Positions 15,309 to 23,291 of a DNA stretch of 64,000 nucleotides are shown piece by piece (within the stretch, counting starts at the first letter, position 1; the number at the start of each line of letters is the position of its first letter). Location: assembly GCA_035518375.1 (NCBI GenBank), contig DATIXQ010000040.1:1-64000 (forward strand), given 5' to 3'. The DNA is from DATJLY01 sp035518375 (GTDB taxonomy: Bacteria; Pseudomonadota; Alphaproteobacteria; ATCC43930; CGMCC-115725). The notes beneath the pieces were generated by a model. That model saw only the letters and a list, made by a program, of their open reading frames with translations, did no database searches and was not told the origin of the DNA. Both the position numbers and the translations under genes were made by a program.

Positions 15309-16582
15309 CGGCCGAGCAGCGCGATCGTGCACTGTTCGAAGCGGCGCTGCTCGAACTTCCGAGCGCGTGGATGATTCTGGCTGATCTGCGCGCGGGTGGT
15401 GCACAGTCCGACTATCTCGTCCTGCATCCGAAGCATGGCGTCGCCCTCATCGATCAGGCGCCCGCGGCCGGCGATCCCGTGCCGGCATTGCGCGCGCTCC
15501 TCGAGCGCGAGGCCTTTGCCCGGTTCTTCCGCGGCGACCTGCCGATCGTCCATGTTGCGATCGCCGCGGACAGCGCCCGCGACCTCGAGCAGCGGCTCGG
15601 AGAAGCGTTCGCGCGCGAGCGGCCGCTCACGATCGGCGACGCGGAGTGGCCGGACGCGTTTGCGGCGCTCGTGAGCACGTGCGATCCGCGCGCGACCTCG
15701 TTCGAGTCGCCGGCCGGCGAGGCGGCACTGCAAGAGAGCGGCGAGTGCGAATCAGCCTCTGCGAACAACGCGGCCGAACCGGATTTCGCTGATTCCGCCG
15801 CGCCGTTCGCCGAGCCTTCAGCTGCGGCCGGTCCACAGCCCGAGGCTTGGATCGAGGCGGCGGCGATTGCACGCGAGGATGTGCCAAAGCCGCGGCCTAG
15901 GCCCGCGCCGCGCGTGCCGCGCTGGCAGTTGGCCGCAGCCTTTCTCGTCCTTGGCGCCAGTGCGTCGGCGGTGTTGTCGCTTCCTGCTGAAGCGCCGCAT
16001 CGATCGCCGACAGTCGAGGTGGCGGTCGCGCCGCTTGAAAAGAAGATCCCGGCGGTCGCCACCGCCACGCCACCGCCTGAGCGGGCAGTTCCCCCCGCGC
16101 CGAGCTTCGCGGCACCAGTGCCCGAAGCGCCGGCGCTGCCCGAGGTCGCCGAGGCGACCCCATCGCTGCCGCAGGTGTCGCCGTCTGCGCCGCCCGTGGC
16201 GAAGTTCGCCGCGATGGCGTCGCCCGAGATGCCGCCTCTCCCAAGCGTCGCGCTCGCGCCGCCGCCAGCACCCAGGATCGCATCGGCCACGCCGCTGCGT
16301 CGCATATCGAAGCTGCGTGCGCCCGCGCGCGAGGTCGCGATGGAGGCGCCACGACCGCCGCCGTCCAGGCCCGCGCCTCTACCGGCACCAGCGCGGCAGC
16401 TCCAAGCAGCGCCTTTCGCCGCGGTGCCGCTGAGGCCGCTCCCGCAACCCGTCCGTCGCAGTTGCCAGACTTTCGGCTCGCGCGTCAGCGTGGTCGGGAG
16501 GGCGATGAACGTACGCGGTCTCGCCTGCCAGGCGAGTGACGGCAGCTGGGAAATCGTGAGCGAGGCGCCAACGGGACGCTGA
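15305..16582 (+). CDS. Single-pass membrane protein: NERD-like N-terminus, Pro-rich linker, C-terminal cysteine domain
   Basis: 425 residues. The N-terminal 110 residues resemble a nuclease-related (NERD-like) fold: SDYLVLHPKHGVALIDQ falls where NERD proteins have their D...E-x-K strand, but the E-x-K is missing, so nuclease activity is doubtful. An acidic linker follows, then basic residues and one TM segment (WQLAAAFLVLGASASAVLSL, about 218-237), about 140 Pro/Ala-rich residues, and a C-terminal domain (CQTFGSRVSVVG to CQASDGSWEIV) with the same C-x20-C-x4-G-x-W spacing as the upstream protein. Topology predicts N-terminus inside and C-terminus in the periplasm. The pair probably works together at the envelope (inference). 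Function unknown. Confidence 0.7.
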   Translation: MTAEQRDRALFEAALLELPSAWMILADLRAGGAQSDYLVLHPKHGVALIDQAPAAGDPVPALRALLEREAFARFFRGDLPIVHVAIAADSARDLEQRLGEAFARERPLTIGDAEWPDAFAALVSTCDPRATSFESPAGEAALQESGECESASANNAAEPDFADSAAPFAEPSAAAGPQPEAWIEAAAIAREDVPKPRPRPAPRVPRWQLAAAFLVLGASASAVLSLPAEAPHRSPTVEVAVAPLEKKIPAVATATPPPERAVPPAPSFAAPVPEAPALPEVAEATPSLPQVSPSAPPVAKFAAMASPEMPPLPSVALAPPPAPRIASATPLRRISKLRAPAREVAMEAPRPPPSRPAPLPAPARQLQAAPFAAVPLRPLPQPVRRSCQTFGSRVSVVGRAMNVRGLACQASDGSWEIVSEAPTGR

Positions 16583-16623
16583 GACGACCCGGCGCGAAAG
16601 CGAAATCTCAGGCGGTGCCAAGT

Positions 16624-17868
16624 CTAGAAGATGAACCCGGTCTCGAATAAAGCACGCACTTGCGAGGTGCTGGTGCCCCCTTTGCCGAAGGCGAAGCCCG
16701 GGGTCGTGCTGTTGAGCCCAACATATGAGAATTCGGCGCGCGCGAAGAAGATCTTGTACTGATAGCTCGGGGTCAGCGTGATCGACCAGCTGTTTGCGCC
16801 AGGGCCGCCGGTCAGAAGGTCCGGCGCGCCGTCACCGAGGCTGCCCGAGGCACTGATATATTCGCCGCGCGCCCCGAGTTTCCAGTTGTCGTTGAACGAA
16901 TAGGCGACGTTGACCGCGACGCCGAGGGTCGAGGCGTCGTGCGTGAATCCCGCCGATCTCAAGGCGCTGTTGTTTGGCACGTGGGTGTATTGGACATAGG
17001 GAGCAAGCGTCCACGGGCCCCAGGCGCTGTCGTAGACCAGGTCGTAGATCGCGCTGTTGTTCTGCGCGATCGGCGTTCTGAAGGTATTGACGCTGTTCGA
17101 GCCGAAATTGCCGCCGGCGCTGAAAGTGAGCCAGTTGTCGCTGTTGATGGCGTAGGTTGCCGAACCCGTCAGCCAGTCGAAATTGCTCGAGAAGAACCCG
17201 TCGTTGACGGACACAGACAAGTCAACGGGTCCGATCGTGTAATTTACCTGGATGCCCTGGTTTACCGAGTTCTCCTGGTCCCATAACAGACCGCGCTCGA
17301 TATTGTCGTTCTGGAACGTGAAGTCCCATTCCGAGCCGAGGAGGGAGGGCAGCCGGCCGATCAGGACAGAGAGAGCGTCGTTCGGTGCGAACTTGACGTA
17401 GGCCTGCGGCAGCGGCCCCCACAACATGCCGTTGAGATCACTCGCCCGCGTGTAGGGCTCGCCCAGCGCCGGGATCGAATAGACGCCGGCCTGCGCCACG
17501 AACTGGACCGGCCCGGCGGCGTTCTGGACGAACACCATGCCGTTGCTGATGTCGGCATAGCCGGCGCTGTTGCCGAGAACGCGGTTCGACTGCCAGAAGC
17601 CCAGCCCGCTCAAGACACCCGTGGCGTAGACTCGGCCGATCCATGGCCCAAGGTCGAAGCTCGCTGGATTGGGATTGGCCTCGAGCGTTGGGCCCATTTC
17701 CGGGAACAGCGAGGGCGCGAGCAACGGAGTCTGTGCGAGCTCGCTCGACACAGCGCCCCCAACCGGGGCCACGGCCGACGACTCGCCTGCCCAGGCCGCA
17801 GCCGGGCCGCGCCCGCAGACGGCGATAGCAAGGACGGGCAGAGCAACCGCTTTCTTGTTGATTTTCAT
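16624..17868 (-). CDS. Outer-membrane porin-like beta-barrel protein (BBP2/OmpL-like)
   Basis: 414 residues with a signal peptide (MKINKKAVALPVLAIAVCGR, cleavage after AWA). A barrel made of alternating strands follows: VYATGVLSGLGFWQSNRVLG, LPQAYVKFAPNDALSVLIGR, then repeated amphipathic strands to the terminal aromatic signature VRALFETGFIF. The segment around LIGRLPSLLGSEWDF, with a long extracellular stretch, fits the BBP2-type (OmpL-like) porins of unknown substrate. It is transcribed away from the 18320 operon; the roughly 450-bp divergent region contains two FNR/FixK-type boxes. Codon use is less GC-biased than in the housekeeping genes. Confidence 0.82.
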   Translation of the reverse strand: MKINKKAVALPVLAIAVCGRGPAAAWAGESSAVAPVGGAVSSELAQTPLLAPSLFPEMGPTLEANPNPASFDLGPWIGRVYATGVLSGLGFWQSNRVLGNSAGYADISNGMVFVQNAAGPVQFVAQAGVYSIPALGEPYTRASDLNGMLWGPLPQAYVKFAPNDALSVLIGRLPSLLGSEWDFTFQNDNIERGLLWDQENSVNQGIQVNYTIGPVDLSVSVNDGFFSSNFDWLTGSATYAINSDNWLTFSAGGNFGSNSVNTFRTPIAQNNSAIYDLVYDSAWGPWTLAPYVQYTHVPNNSALRSAGFTHDASTLGVAVNVAYSFNDNWKLGARGEYISASGSLGDGAPDLLTGGPGANSWSITLTPSYQYKIFFARAEFSYVGLNSTTPGFAFGKGGTSTSQVRALFETGFIF

Positions 17869-17985
17869 AAAGCATCCTTTGGCTGCACGACACGGCTAAA
17901 GATGCGCAATTGTCTGACGCTCCCGCGCAAACTGGAATCATATACACGCACGCCCACAAGTGCCGCCACTGTGCTGATGCGCGGC

Positions 17986-18180
17986 TCACATTGGGCGTAG
18001 GACGCGCGACAAAGTGCGGGTGAACAGTTCCAAAACCGCCGCCTCCTGGTCGGTAATCTCGGAGATGTAGGGATCCGCACGACAGACCAGGCCTGTATTC
18101 TTCGATCCTTGATGAAGGGCAAGCACCGGACACCGAATACGAGCCCGAAGGGCCCTAATTCTCTCGAAATTTGATTTAAA
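17986..18180 (-). pseudogene. Possible decayed gene fragment (C-terminal remnant)
   Basis: Between stop codons on the minus strand there is a frame of 64 codons without a credible ATG. It reads like a natural protein end: GLVCRADPYISEITDQEAAV, then LELFTRTLSRVLRPM and stop. The helical, charged pattern resembles the C-terminus of a small regulator, but I do not recognise the family. It overlaps the first FNR-type box. It may be the tail of a gene lost when the neighbouring genes arrived, or chance. Confidence 0.25.
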
Positions 18181-18184
18181 TCAT
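18171..18184 (+). promoter_or_regulatory. FNR/FixK-type box, upstream copy
   Basis: TTGATTTAAATCAT matches TTGAT-N4-ATCAA at nine of ten positions; its core TGATTTAAATCA is a perfect palindrome. Its centre is 30 bp from the second copy, exactly the offset that places it at -71.5 if the second box is at -41.5, the classical class I position. Confidence 0.55.
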
Positions 18185-18200
18185 GATTCAATCCGAGTGA

Positions 18201-18214
18201 TTGATCTAAATCAT
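18201..18214 (+). promoter_or_regulatory. FNR/FixK-type box, downstream copy
   Basis: TTGATCTAAATCAT, nine of ten to TTGAT-N4-ATCAA, differing from the first copy at one base. Centred at 18207.5, it predicts a start site near 18249 and a -10 element near 18234-18241, where an AT-rich CAATATTTTT is in fact present. This supports activation of the rightward operon by a CRP/FNR-family regulator (FNR, FixK or Dnr type). Confidence 0.55.
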
Positions 18215-18319
18215 AGCGCGAGTTCGGTCACGCAATATTTTTGTCCTGCGTTATGCGGAAAACATGGCCCTCAATGGAGCGGGTCGTTGCGGCGCAGGTG
18301 GAAGAGCGAGGAGACTTCG

Positions 18320-19183
18320 ATGAAAGCTTATCTCTTGGTTACGGTAGCCGCGGTTGCGATCGCGGCCGGTGCGATGGTCGCCTTACCGCCAGTCTCGTCG
18401 GCTCAGGCCCCCGCGAAATCGCCCGGTGCCATCATTTCGGTGAGCGGTTCCGCCATTGTCTCGACCCAGGGCATGCCGCCCGGCAGCGAGATTTGGGCGG
18501 AGTGGTACTCGCTGCCGCCGGGACAGGCGGTGACGGAGTCCGCAAGCGCCGTGAAATGGGCGTATGTCGAAATGGCCCTCGACGGTTCGGCCGTCGTAAC
18601 TGGCGGCCCTACTCCAATGTGCAGTGCCTTCAGCGCAGGCGGGCGTCAGGCCGCGGGCTCGGAACGTGTGACGGATCCCGGCGATGTCGAGGTTTGCAAT
18701 TATTCGCTCTTACCCGGCTCGCGCACGGAAAATCGCGGAACTCAGCCCTATGTTTTCGCGGGGCTGTCAGTCGGCGGCCCTTGGCAAGAGGGCATGGAAG
18801 ATTCCGGCGATCTTTACCTCAAGGTGAATGGGCTTGCCAAATCAGTGCAGGTCAACTCCGCGCAATTTGGCGGGGTGGAGAAGGAAATCCTCAAGGCAGG
18901 GGCAATGACGGTTGTCATCCGCAACGTCACCATACCGCCGGGCGCCCGGATCGTTACGACGGATCACTATCCCACCCTGCGGATGGTCGAGAACGGGCAG
19001 CTGATCTTAAGCTCGACTCCGGAAGGCTCTGCCGCCGCCGATCCGAAAGTTCTGTCCGCGTTCGACACGATGGAATGGGCGCCGGCGACCGCTGAAAAAC
19101 CGATCACTTTATCAAACGGCGGCGATCAGCCGGTTCAATTCGTCGAGTGGACAGTTGCGCCAGTGCAAGGCGCCAAACCTTGA
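18320..19183 (+). CDS. Exported protein of unknown function (possible tandem cupin-like)
   Basis: 287 residues from ATG 18320, with ribosome site GCGAGGAGA at 18306-18314. The signal peptide is clear (LLVTVAAVAIAAGAMVAL, cleavage near SSAQA). The mature protein is beta-rich without TM segments, with PPGSEIWAEWYSLPPGQAVT early and IPPGARIVTTDHYPTLRMVE late. These look like two cupin-like halves, with few candidate metal His residues. Two Cys (PMCSAF, EVCNYS) could form a disulfide. I cannot name the family. It is the first gene behind tandem FNR-type boxes and is followed after 52 bp by the amine-oxidase/methyltransferase fusion, so it may be a periplasmic partner of that system (inference). 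Confidence 0.75.
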   Translation: MKAYLLVTVAAVAIAAGAMVALPPVSSAQAPAKSPGAIISVSGSAIVSTQGMPPGSEIWAEWYSLPPGQAVTESASAVKWAYVEMALDGSAVVTGGPTPMCSAFSAGGRQAAGSERVTDPGDVEVCNYSLLPGSRTENRGTQPYVFAGLSVGGPWQEGMEDSGDLYLKVNGLAKSVQVNSAQFGGVEKEILKAGAMTVVIRNVTIPPGARIVTTDHYPTLRMVENGQLILSSTPEGSAAADPKVLSAFDTMEWAPATAEKPITLSNGGDQPVQFVEWTVAPVQGAKP

Positions 19184-19235
19184 ATGAGAGTCAGGACGCA
19201 GACTTAGTGCAGCGCGGAAGGGTCGCGAAGCAGAC

Positions 19236-21446
19236 ATGGACAAAAGAACTTTTGAGCCTGGTGGCGACATGAGCGCCGGTAATCCAAGACCTTTCAAGGT
19301 TGCGATTATCGGAGGCGGACCGGGAGGACTGTTCACGGCTTGGCACTTGGCCGCCAAAGCAGGACTCAGTTGCGAAATCACAGTGTTCGAGGCGAGCGGC
19401 CGCCTCGGAGGGCAGATTGAGACGGGACAGTTTGCTGACGTTGGTCCCTATGAGGCCGGAGTTGCGGAAATTTACGACTACTCTCGTTTAGGCCCCGACC
19501 CTCTGCACGATCTCATCGTCAAGGAGCTGGGGCTCGAGATCAAGTATATCCGAGGCGGCCCTTGCGTGCTCGATGACAAGATTGTTCTCGAGACCGACGA
19601 TCTAGCACAGCTCTTTGGAGAACGGGCCCGTGACGAGGCGGTGTCGTTCCGCAAGCGCTGCGCTGATCTGCTCAGTCCCCAATCCTACTATCTCGCCGTG
19701 GCGGGAGAGGACAATGCTCACCCGTGGTCGTCAGTTCGGGGTGACGACTTGCTTGAGAGAGAATTCACTGACGATGTCGCGCGTCGCTACATTCGAGCCA
19801 TGTCGCACAGCGACGTTGCCGCGGCCCCGCATCAGACGAACGGGCTCACTTTTCTCAAAAATGTGCTGATGGACGTCGACGGCTACATGGACATCTTCGC
19901 CGTGGTGGGCGGCAACGAACAGATCGTGACCCGCCTCGTCGAGGAGCTCGACGCTCAGATTCACCTGAATGCGAATGTAACTGCAGTTGAGCCGCTCGCC
20001 GACGGCACGTACCAGCTCGAAGTGCAGGTGAACGGGCAAGAGGAGAAGGTGATCGCGGACTACGTTGTCGTCGCGCTGCCGTTGAGCGCGCTCTCGACCA
20101 TTCATTGGCGTTCGGAAGCTCTTGAGCTCGCGATGGAGAAGCACGCCGGCTACTTCGACCGGCCAGGGCATTACCTTCGCGCGACCTTCTTATTCAAACA
20201 TCCATTCTGGCGCGACAAAATTTCGACCGACTGGTGGATGCTCGACGCGTTCGACGGGTGCTGCGTCTATGACGAAGGCACGCGTTACGACTATGGGCCT
20301 TATGGGCTCTTGGCCTTCCTCATTCCCGGTAACGCGGCTCTCGAGTTGACGAATGATTCCGACGACATCATAGAACAGATGTGCCTGGACGCCTTGCCCG
20401 CCGAGCTCGCACACGGCAAGGAGCTGCTGCTGGACCGTCGGATCCATCGGTGGGTCGCGTCGGTGAGTTCGATTCCTGGCGGCCTTCCTGTGCGCTCGCG
20501 CAGGACGAACCATCACCCGGATCCCGTGCACGCGCCCGGCCTTGTGATGGTCGGCGACTACTTGTTCGACGCGACGCTCAACGGAGTGATGGACTCTGCT
20601 GAGGCGGCCAGCGACATTATACTCGCTGACGTCGTTAAGCGACGCTGCGCCCAGCGGCAGGAAGAGGTCATCGCTGCCCAATCTCCGGCCGGCGCGGCTA
20701 ATGAGGCGCTGGGTCATATTGAAGACCTGATGTCCGTCGAGTGTCTCAGGGACATCCTCAAAGCTACGTGGGGACTCGAGCCGGGTGCAAAGCTCCTTCA
20801 TGTCGGCTCCGGCGCCGGACATATGGTCGCCGTGCTGCGGGCGCTCGGCTTTGACGCCATGGGCGTCGAGTGCAATCGCGAGGCAAGTTTTGCGACCCCG
20901 GCCGAGCTGACGAAGCACAATTCCTGGTGTGATTTCGCACATCTGCCCTTTGAGGACGCGCAATTCGACGCCGTAATCGAAACGGGGCTTTACCGAACGG
21001 CGCCAAACAGCTTGGCGAACGCGATCGCGGAACTTCATCGCGTGACGAAGCGCGGTGTAATTCTCGGCTCCGTGACGACAGACCTCACCGTTGAGATGAT
21101 TGAACGGTTCAGCTTGCTCGAGGATGCGCAAGTCCTTTGCTCGCGCTGGGATTGGGCCGAGAAGCTCTATGCGGCCGGTTTCGCGCACGCACTGTTCGAT
21201 CCCTCGCGCCTTGGTGAGGCGTGGGAGAAAGTCGAGGCGTGGGGAGTTGGGCCGAGCCGCTGGTATGAAGATTCGGAGAGCCTGCTTTATTGCGTCTACG
21301 AACTCGCGTCCAAGCGGGGCTCGCCCAGCCTCAAGGCAGCACCCACAGCAGAATCGAAGCTGTTTCGACAAGACCTCGTCTCGGTTGGGCTGAGCGGCGA
21401 TGTCTCAGCGGATATCGAGGCGACGAAAGTAATTGGAGGACAATGA
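19236..21446 (+). CDS. Fusion protein: FAD-dependent amine-oxidase-like domain plus SAM methyltransferase domain
   Basis: 736 residues in one uninterrupted frame. Residues about 20-460 form an FAD-dependent amine oxidase/protoporphyrinogen-oxidase-like module: dinucleotide motif VAIIGGGPGGLFTAWHLA (Gly cluster 26-31), FEASGRLGGQ, and C-terminal FAD motif LVMVGDYLFDATLNGVMDSA. Residues about 490-690 form a class I methyltransferase: motif I LLHVGSGAGHM (about 517-527), MGVECNREA, LPFEDAQFDAVIE and LHRVTKRGVILGS. No signal peptide, so cytoplasmic. ATG 19269 is an alternative start. The stop overlaps the next start (ATGA). The order oxidase then methyltransferase suggests successive modification of one substrate; the substrate is unknown. 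Confidence 0.8.
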   Translation: MDKRTFEPGGDMSAGNPRPFKVAIIGGGPGGLFTAWHLAAKAGLSCEITVFEASGRLGGQIETGQFADVGPYEAGVAEIYDYSRLGPDPLHDLIVKELGLEIKYIRGGPCVLDDKIVLETDDLAQLFGERARDEAVSFRKRCADLLSPQSYYLAVAGEDNAHPWSSVRGDDLLEREFTDDVARRYIRAMSHSDVAAAPHQTNGLTFLKNVLMDVDGYMDIFAVVGGNEQIVTRLVEELDAQIHLNANVTAVEPLADGTYQLEVQVNGQEEKVIADYVVVALPLSALSTIHWRSEALELAMEKHAGYFDRPGHYLRATFLFKHPFWRDKISTDWWMLDAFDGCCVYDEGTRYDYGPYGLLAFLIPGNAALELTNDSDDIIEQMCLDALPAELAHGKELLLDRRIHRWVASVSSIPGGLPVRSRRTNHHPDPVHAPGLVMVGDYLFDATLNGVMDSAEAASDIILADVVKRRCAQRQEEVIAAQSPAGAANEALGHIEDLMSVECLRDILKATWGLEPGAKLLHVGSGAGHMVAVLRALGFDAMGVECNREASFATPAELTKHNSWCDFAHLPFEDAQFDAVIETGLYRTAPNSLANAIAELHRVTKRGVILGSVTTDLTVEMIERFSLLEDAQVLCSRWDWAEKLYAAGFAHALFDPSRLGEAWEKVEAWGVGPSRWYEDSESLLYCVYELASKRGSPSLKAAPTAESKLFRQDLVSVGLSGDVSADIEATKVIGGQ

Positions 21447-22291
21447 TCATGGATGTCATTGAGATAGCGATCATGCCTCGCGCGTGGCGCGTCGAGTTTG
21501 TGGAAAGCTTGAAGGCCCTGCCGGATGGAGTTGAGGCGATCGAGATCGCGGAGCCTCGGAACGTCACGGCCCTGTTGTCCCCTTTGGCGCCGTCCGACGC
21601 GCTTGCACAGGCTGGGCCGCAGACTGTCGGCGCATTGACGGTGATTTGGATGCCGCCGGGAGCCAACACGCCGACCTCGATCGAACGCGACGTTGACGAA
21701 TGGATGGGCGGCGCGGGCATGGAGAAAAAGGACGTGAACGTGCGAGCGGAGGTTCGCACCTTGCGGGTGGTGTGGGGTGAAAGTCGAGCCGTGATCTATG
21801 CAAACGAGGAAGATCTTCGCTTTGCGCTCGATGCGATAGCCCGGTTCAGCGTCGCGCAAAAAGAGACGCGCGCGTTGGAAGCGACAATGAAGTCGACCTG
21901 GGCTTCGATTGAGGCAGACGCTGCTTTGACTCACGCGCTGACGATGCACGAGCATAAGAGGCAACGGCACGTCAACGAGATGACGGAGGTTACGACGCGC
22001 ATGAAGATGGCGTGGCTGCGCGTCAGCAGAAGCCTCGAGCAATTGAATCCCGCGCCCACCGAACCTTCCAAGCGACTTTTCGCCGAGCTTGTCGCCGCCG
22101 CCTCGCTTTACGATCGAGTGGAAATGTTGGAGAACCCGGTCCAGTTCGCGTTGGACCATTATGAAATTTCCAACACGCGCCTGATTGACATGTATCTAGC
22201 CCGCGAGGATCGCGTCAACTCCATCTTCGGATATGGGATTATTACCATACTCCTCATTGTCCAGATCTGGCTGATGATGCCGCACGGCTGA
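21443..22291 (+). CDS. Tail-anchored membrane protein of unknown function
   Basis: 282 residues. ATG 21443 overlaps the fusion gene stop by 4 nt and follows a strong ribosome site TTGGAGGA (21433-21440). There is no signal peptide. A mixed alpha/beta N-terminal domain (1-150) is followed by a long helical, probably coiled region (155-255, with MKMAWLRVSRSLEQL) and a single hydrophobic helix at the very end (IFGYGIITILLIVQIWLMM), leaving four residues outside. The helical stalk plus C-terminal anchor recalls RMD1/DUF155-type proteins in layout only. The tight coupling says it is needed stoichiometrically with the fusion enzyme, perhaps to place it at the membrane (inference). Confidence 0.72.
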   Translation: MIMDVIEIAIMPRAWRVEFVESLKALPDGVEAIEIAEPRNVTALLSPLAPSDALAQAGPQTVGALTVIWMPPGANTPTSIERDVDEWMGGAGMEKKDVNVRAEVRTLRVVWGESRAVIYANEEDLRFALDAIARFSVAQKETRALEATMKSTWASIEADAALTHALTMHEHKRQRHVNEMTEVTTRMKMAWLRVSRSLEQLNPAPTEPSKRLFAELVAAASLYDRVEMLENPVQFALDHYEISNTRLIDMYLAREDRVNSIFGYGIITILLIVQIWLMMPHG

Positions 22292-22362
22292 GTCAGTGCC
22301 GGCAGGCCCGAAGGCGGCGTGAAAAGGGTGAGTGATGGACCCTCGCGACGATATCCGGATCA

Positions 22363-23259
22363 GTGGTTGAGCCGGAAGTTGCGCCGTACCTGCCGTTCGA
22401 TGGCGGGCGCTTCCGCCTGGCGATGGGGCTCATGCCGCTCGCGCCGGGGGGATAGATCGAGATCGACGCCCATTTCGCGCGCGACCTCGCGGCAAAGCGC
22501 GCGCTGCTTGAGACGCGCCATGCCGACGTGTTCGCGGCGCTTCCGATGGCAACCGCGCCGGCTGCGGAGCTGCTCTCACTGCTTGTCGCGCATCTGCAGC
22601 AATACCATCCAAGGATCTTCCGGCGCACGGGCGGTCTCCTCGACAACGTGGTCTCGGGAGAGCGTTGGGATGTCGCGCGGTCCCCGCTCCACCCACTCGA
22701 CCTGTGCGGCCGCCTCGTCCAAGAGGATTTCTGTGTGCTGCAAGAAGACGGCGGCACGTATCGTCTGATCGGTGCGACACTTTGCTCGCCCTCGTGCTGG
22801 CGTCTCGCGGACAAGATCGGCAGGCCGTTGGCGGAGATCCACGCGCCCGTGCCAGGCTATGCCGTGACGCTCGAACGGCCGGTGAACCGGTTCTTCACGC
22901 ATCTGAAGCCGGGGCGGTTGACGTGGCGGCTTAATTGGACCGTCGTCGACGATCCAGCGCCATTCCAGCCGGAACGCGTCGTGGGCCATGTTCCGATTAC
23001 CTCGGACAACGCCGGTGAACATCTGTGGCTTCGCGTCGAGCGGCAGACGTTGCGCCGTCTGCCGGCGACCGGCGCAGTGGTGTTTACGATCCGGACCTAC
23101 ATCACACGAATCGACGCAGCATTGGGCGATGCCGCCGCTGCGGCTGAGCTTGCGGCCCTACTGCGCGACACACCCCCGGCGACGCTCGAATACAAGCAGA
23201 TCGCGCCGTTTCAGACCGCGCTTCGCGCCTGGCTCGACGCGCGCGCCCTCAGGGCATGA
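22363..23259 (+). pseudogene. Heme-dependent oxidative N-demethylase-family gene (DUF3445), interrupted by an amber codon
   Basis: The frame from GTG 22363 reads YLPFDGGRFRLAMGLMPLAP then GG, a TAG stop at 22453-22455, and continues in the same frame with IEIDAHFARDLAAKRALLET and the rest of the family domain to 23259. Family landmarks downstream include HPLDLCGRLVQEDFCVLQ, HAPVPGYAVTLERPVNRFF, RLNWTVVDDPAPFQPERV, LWLRVERQTLRRLP and FTIRTYITR. Homologues usually have an aromatic residue (Trp, as I recall) just before IEID, so a TGG to TAG change fits. About 243 residues could still be made from ATG 22528. Codon use is native GC-rich, so the damage seems recent. Confidence 0.75.
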
Positions 23260-23291
23260 TGCAGCAGGAGCGCTCGATCGGATGTAGCGGC

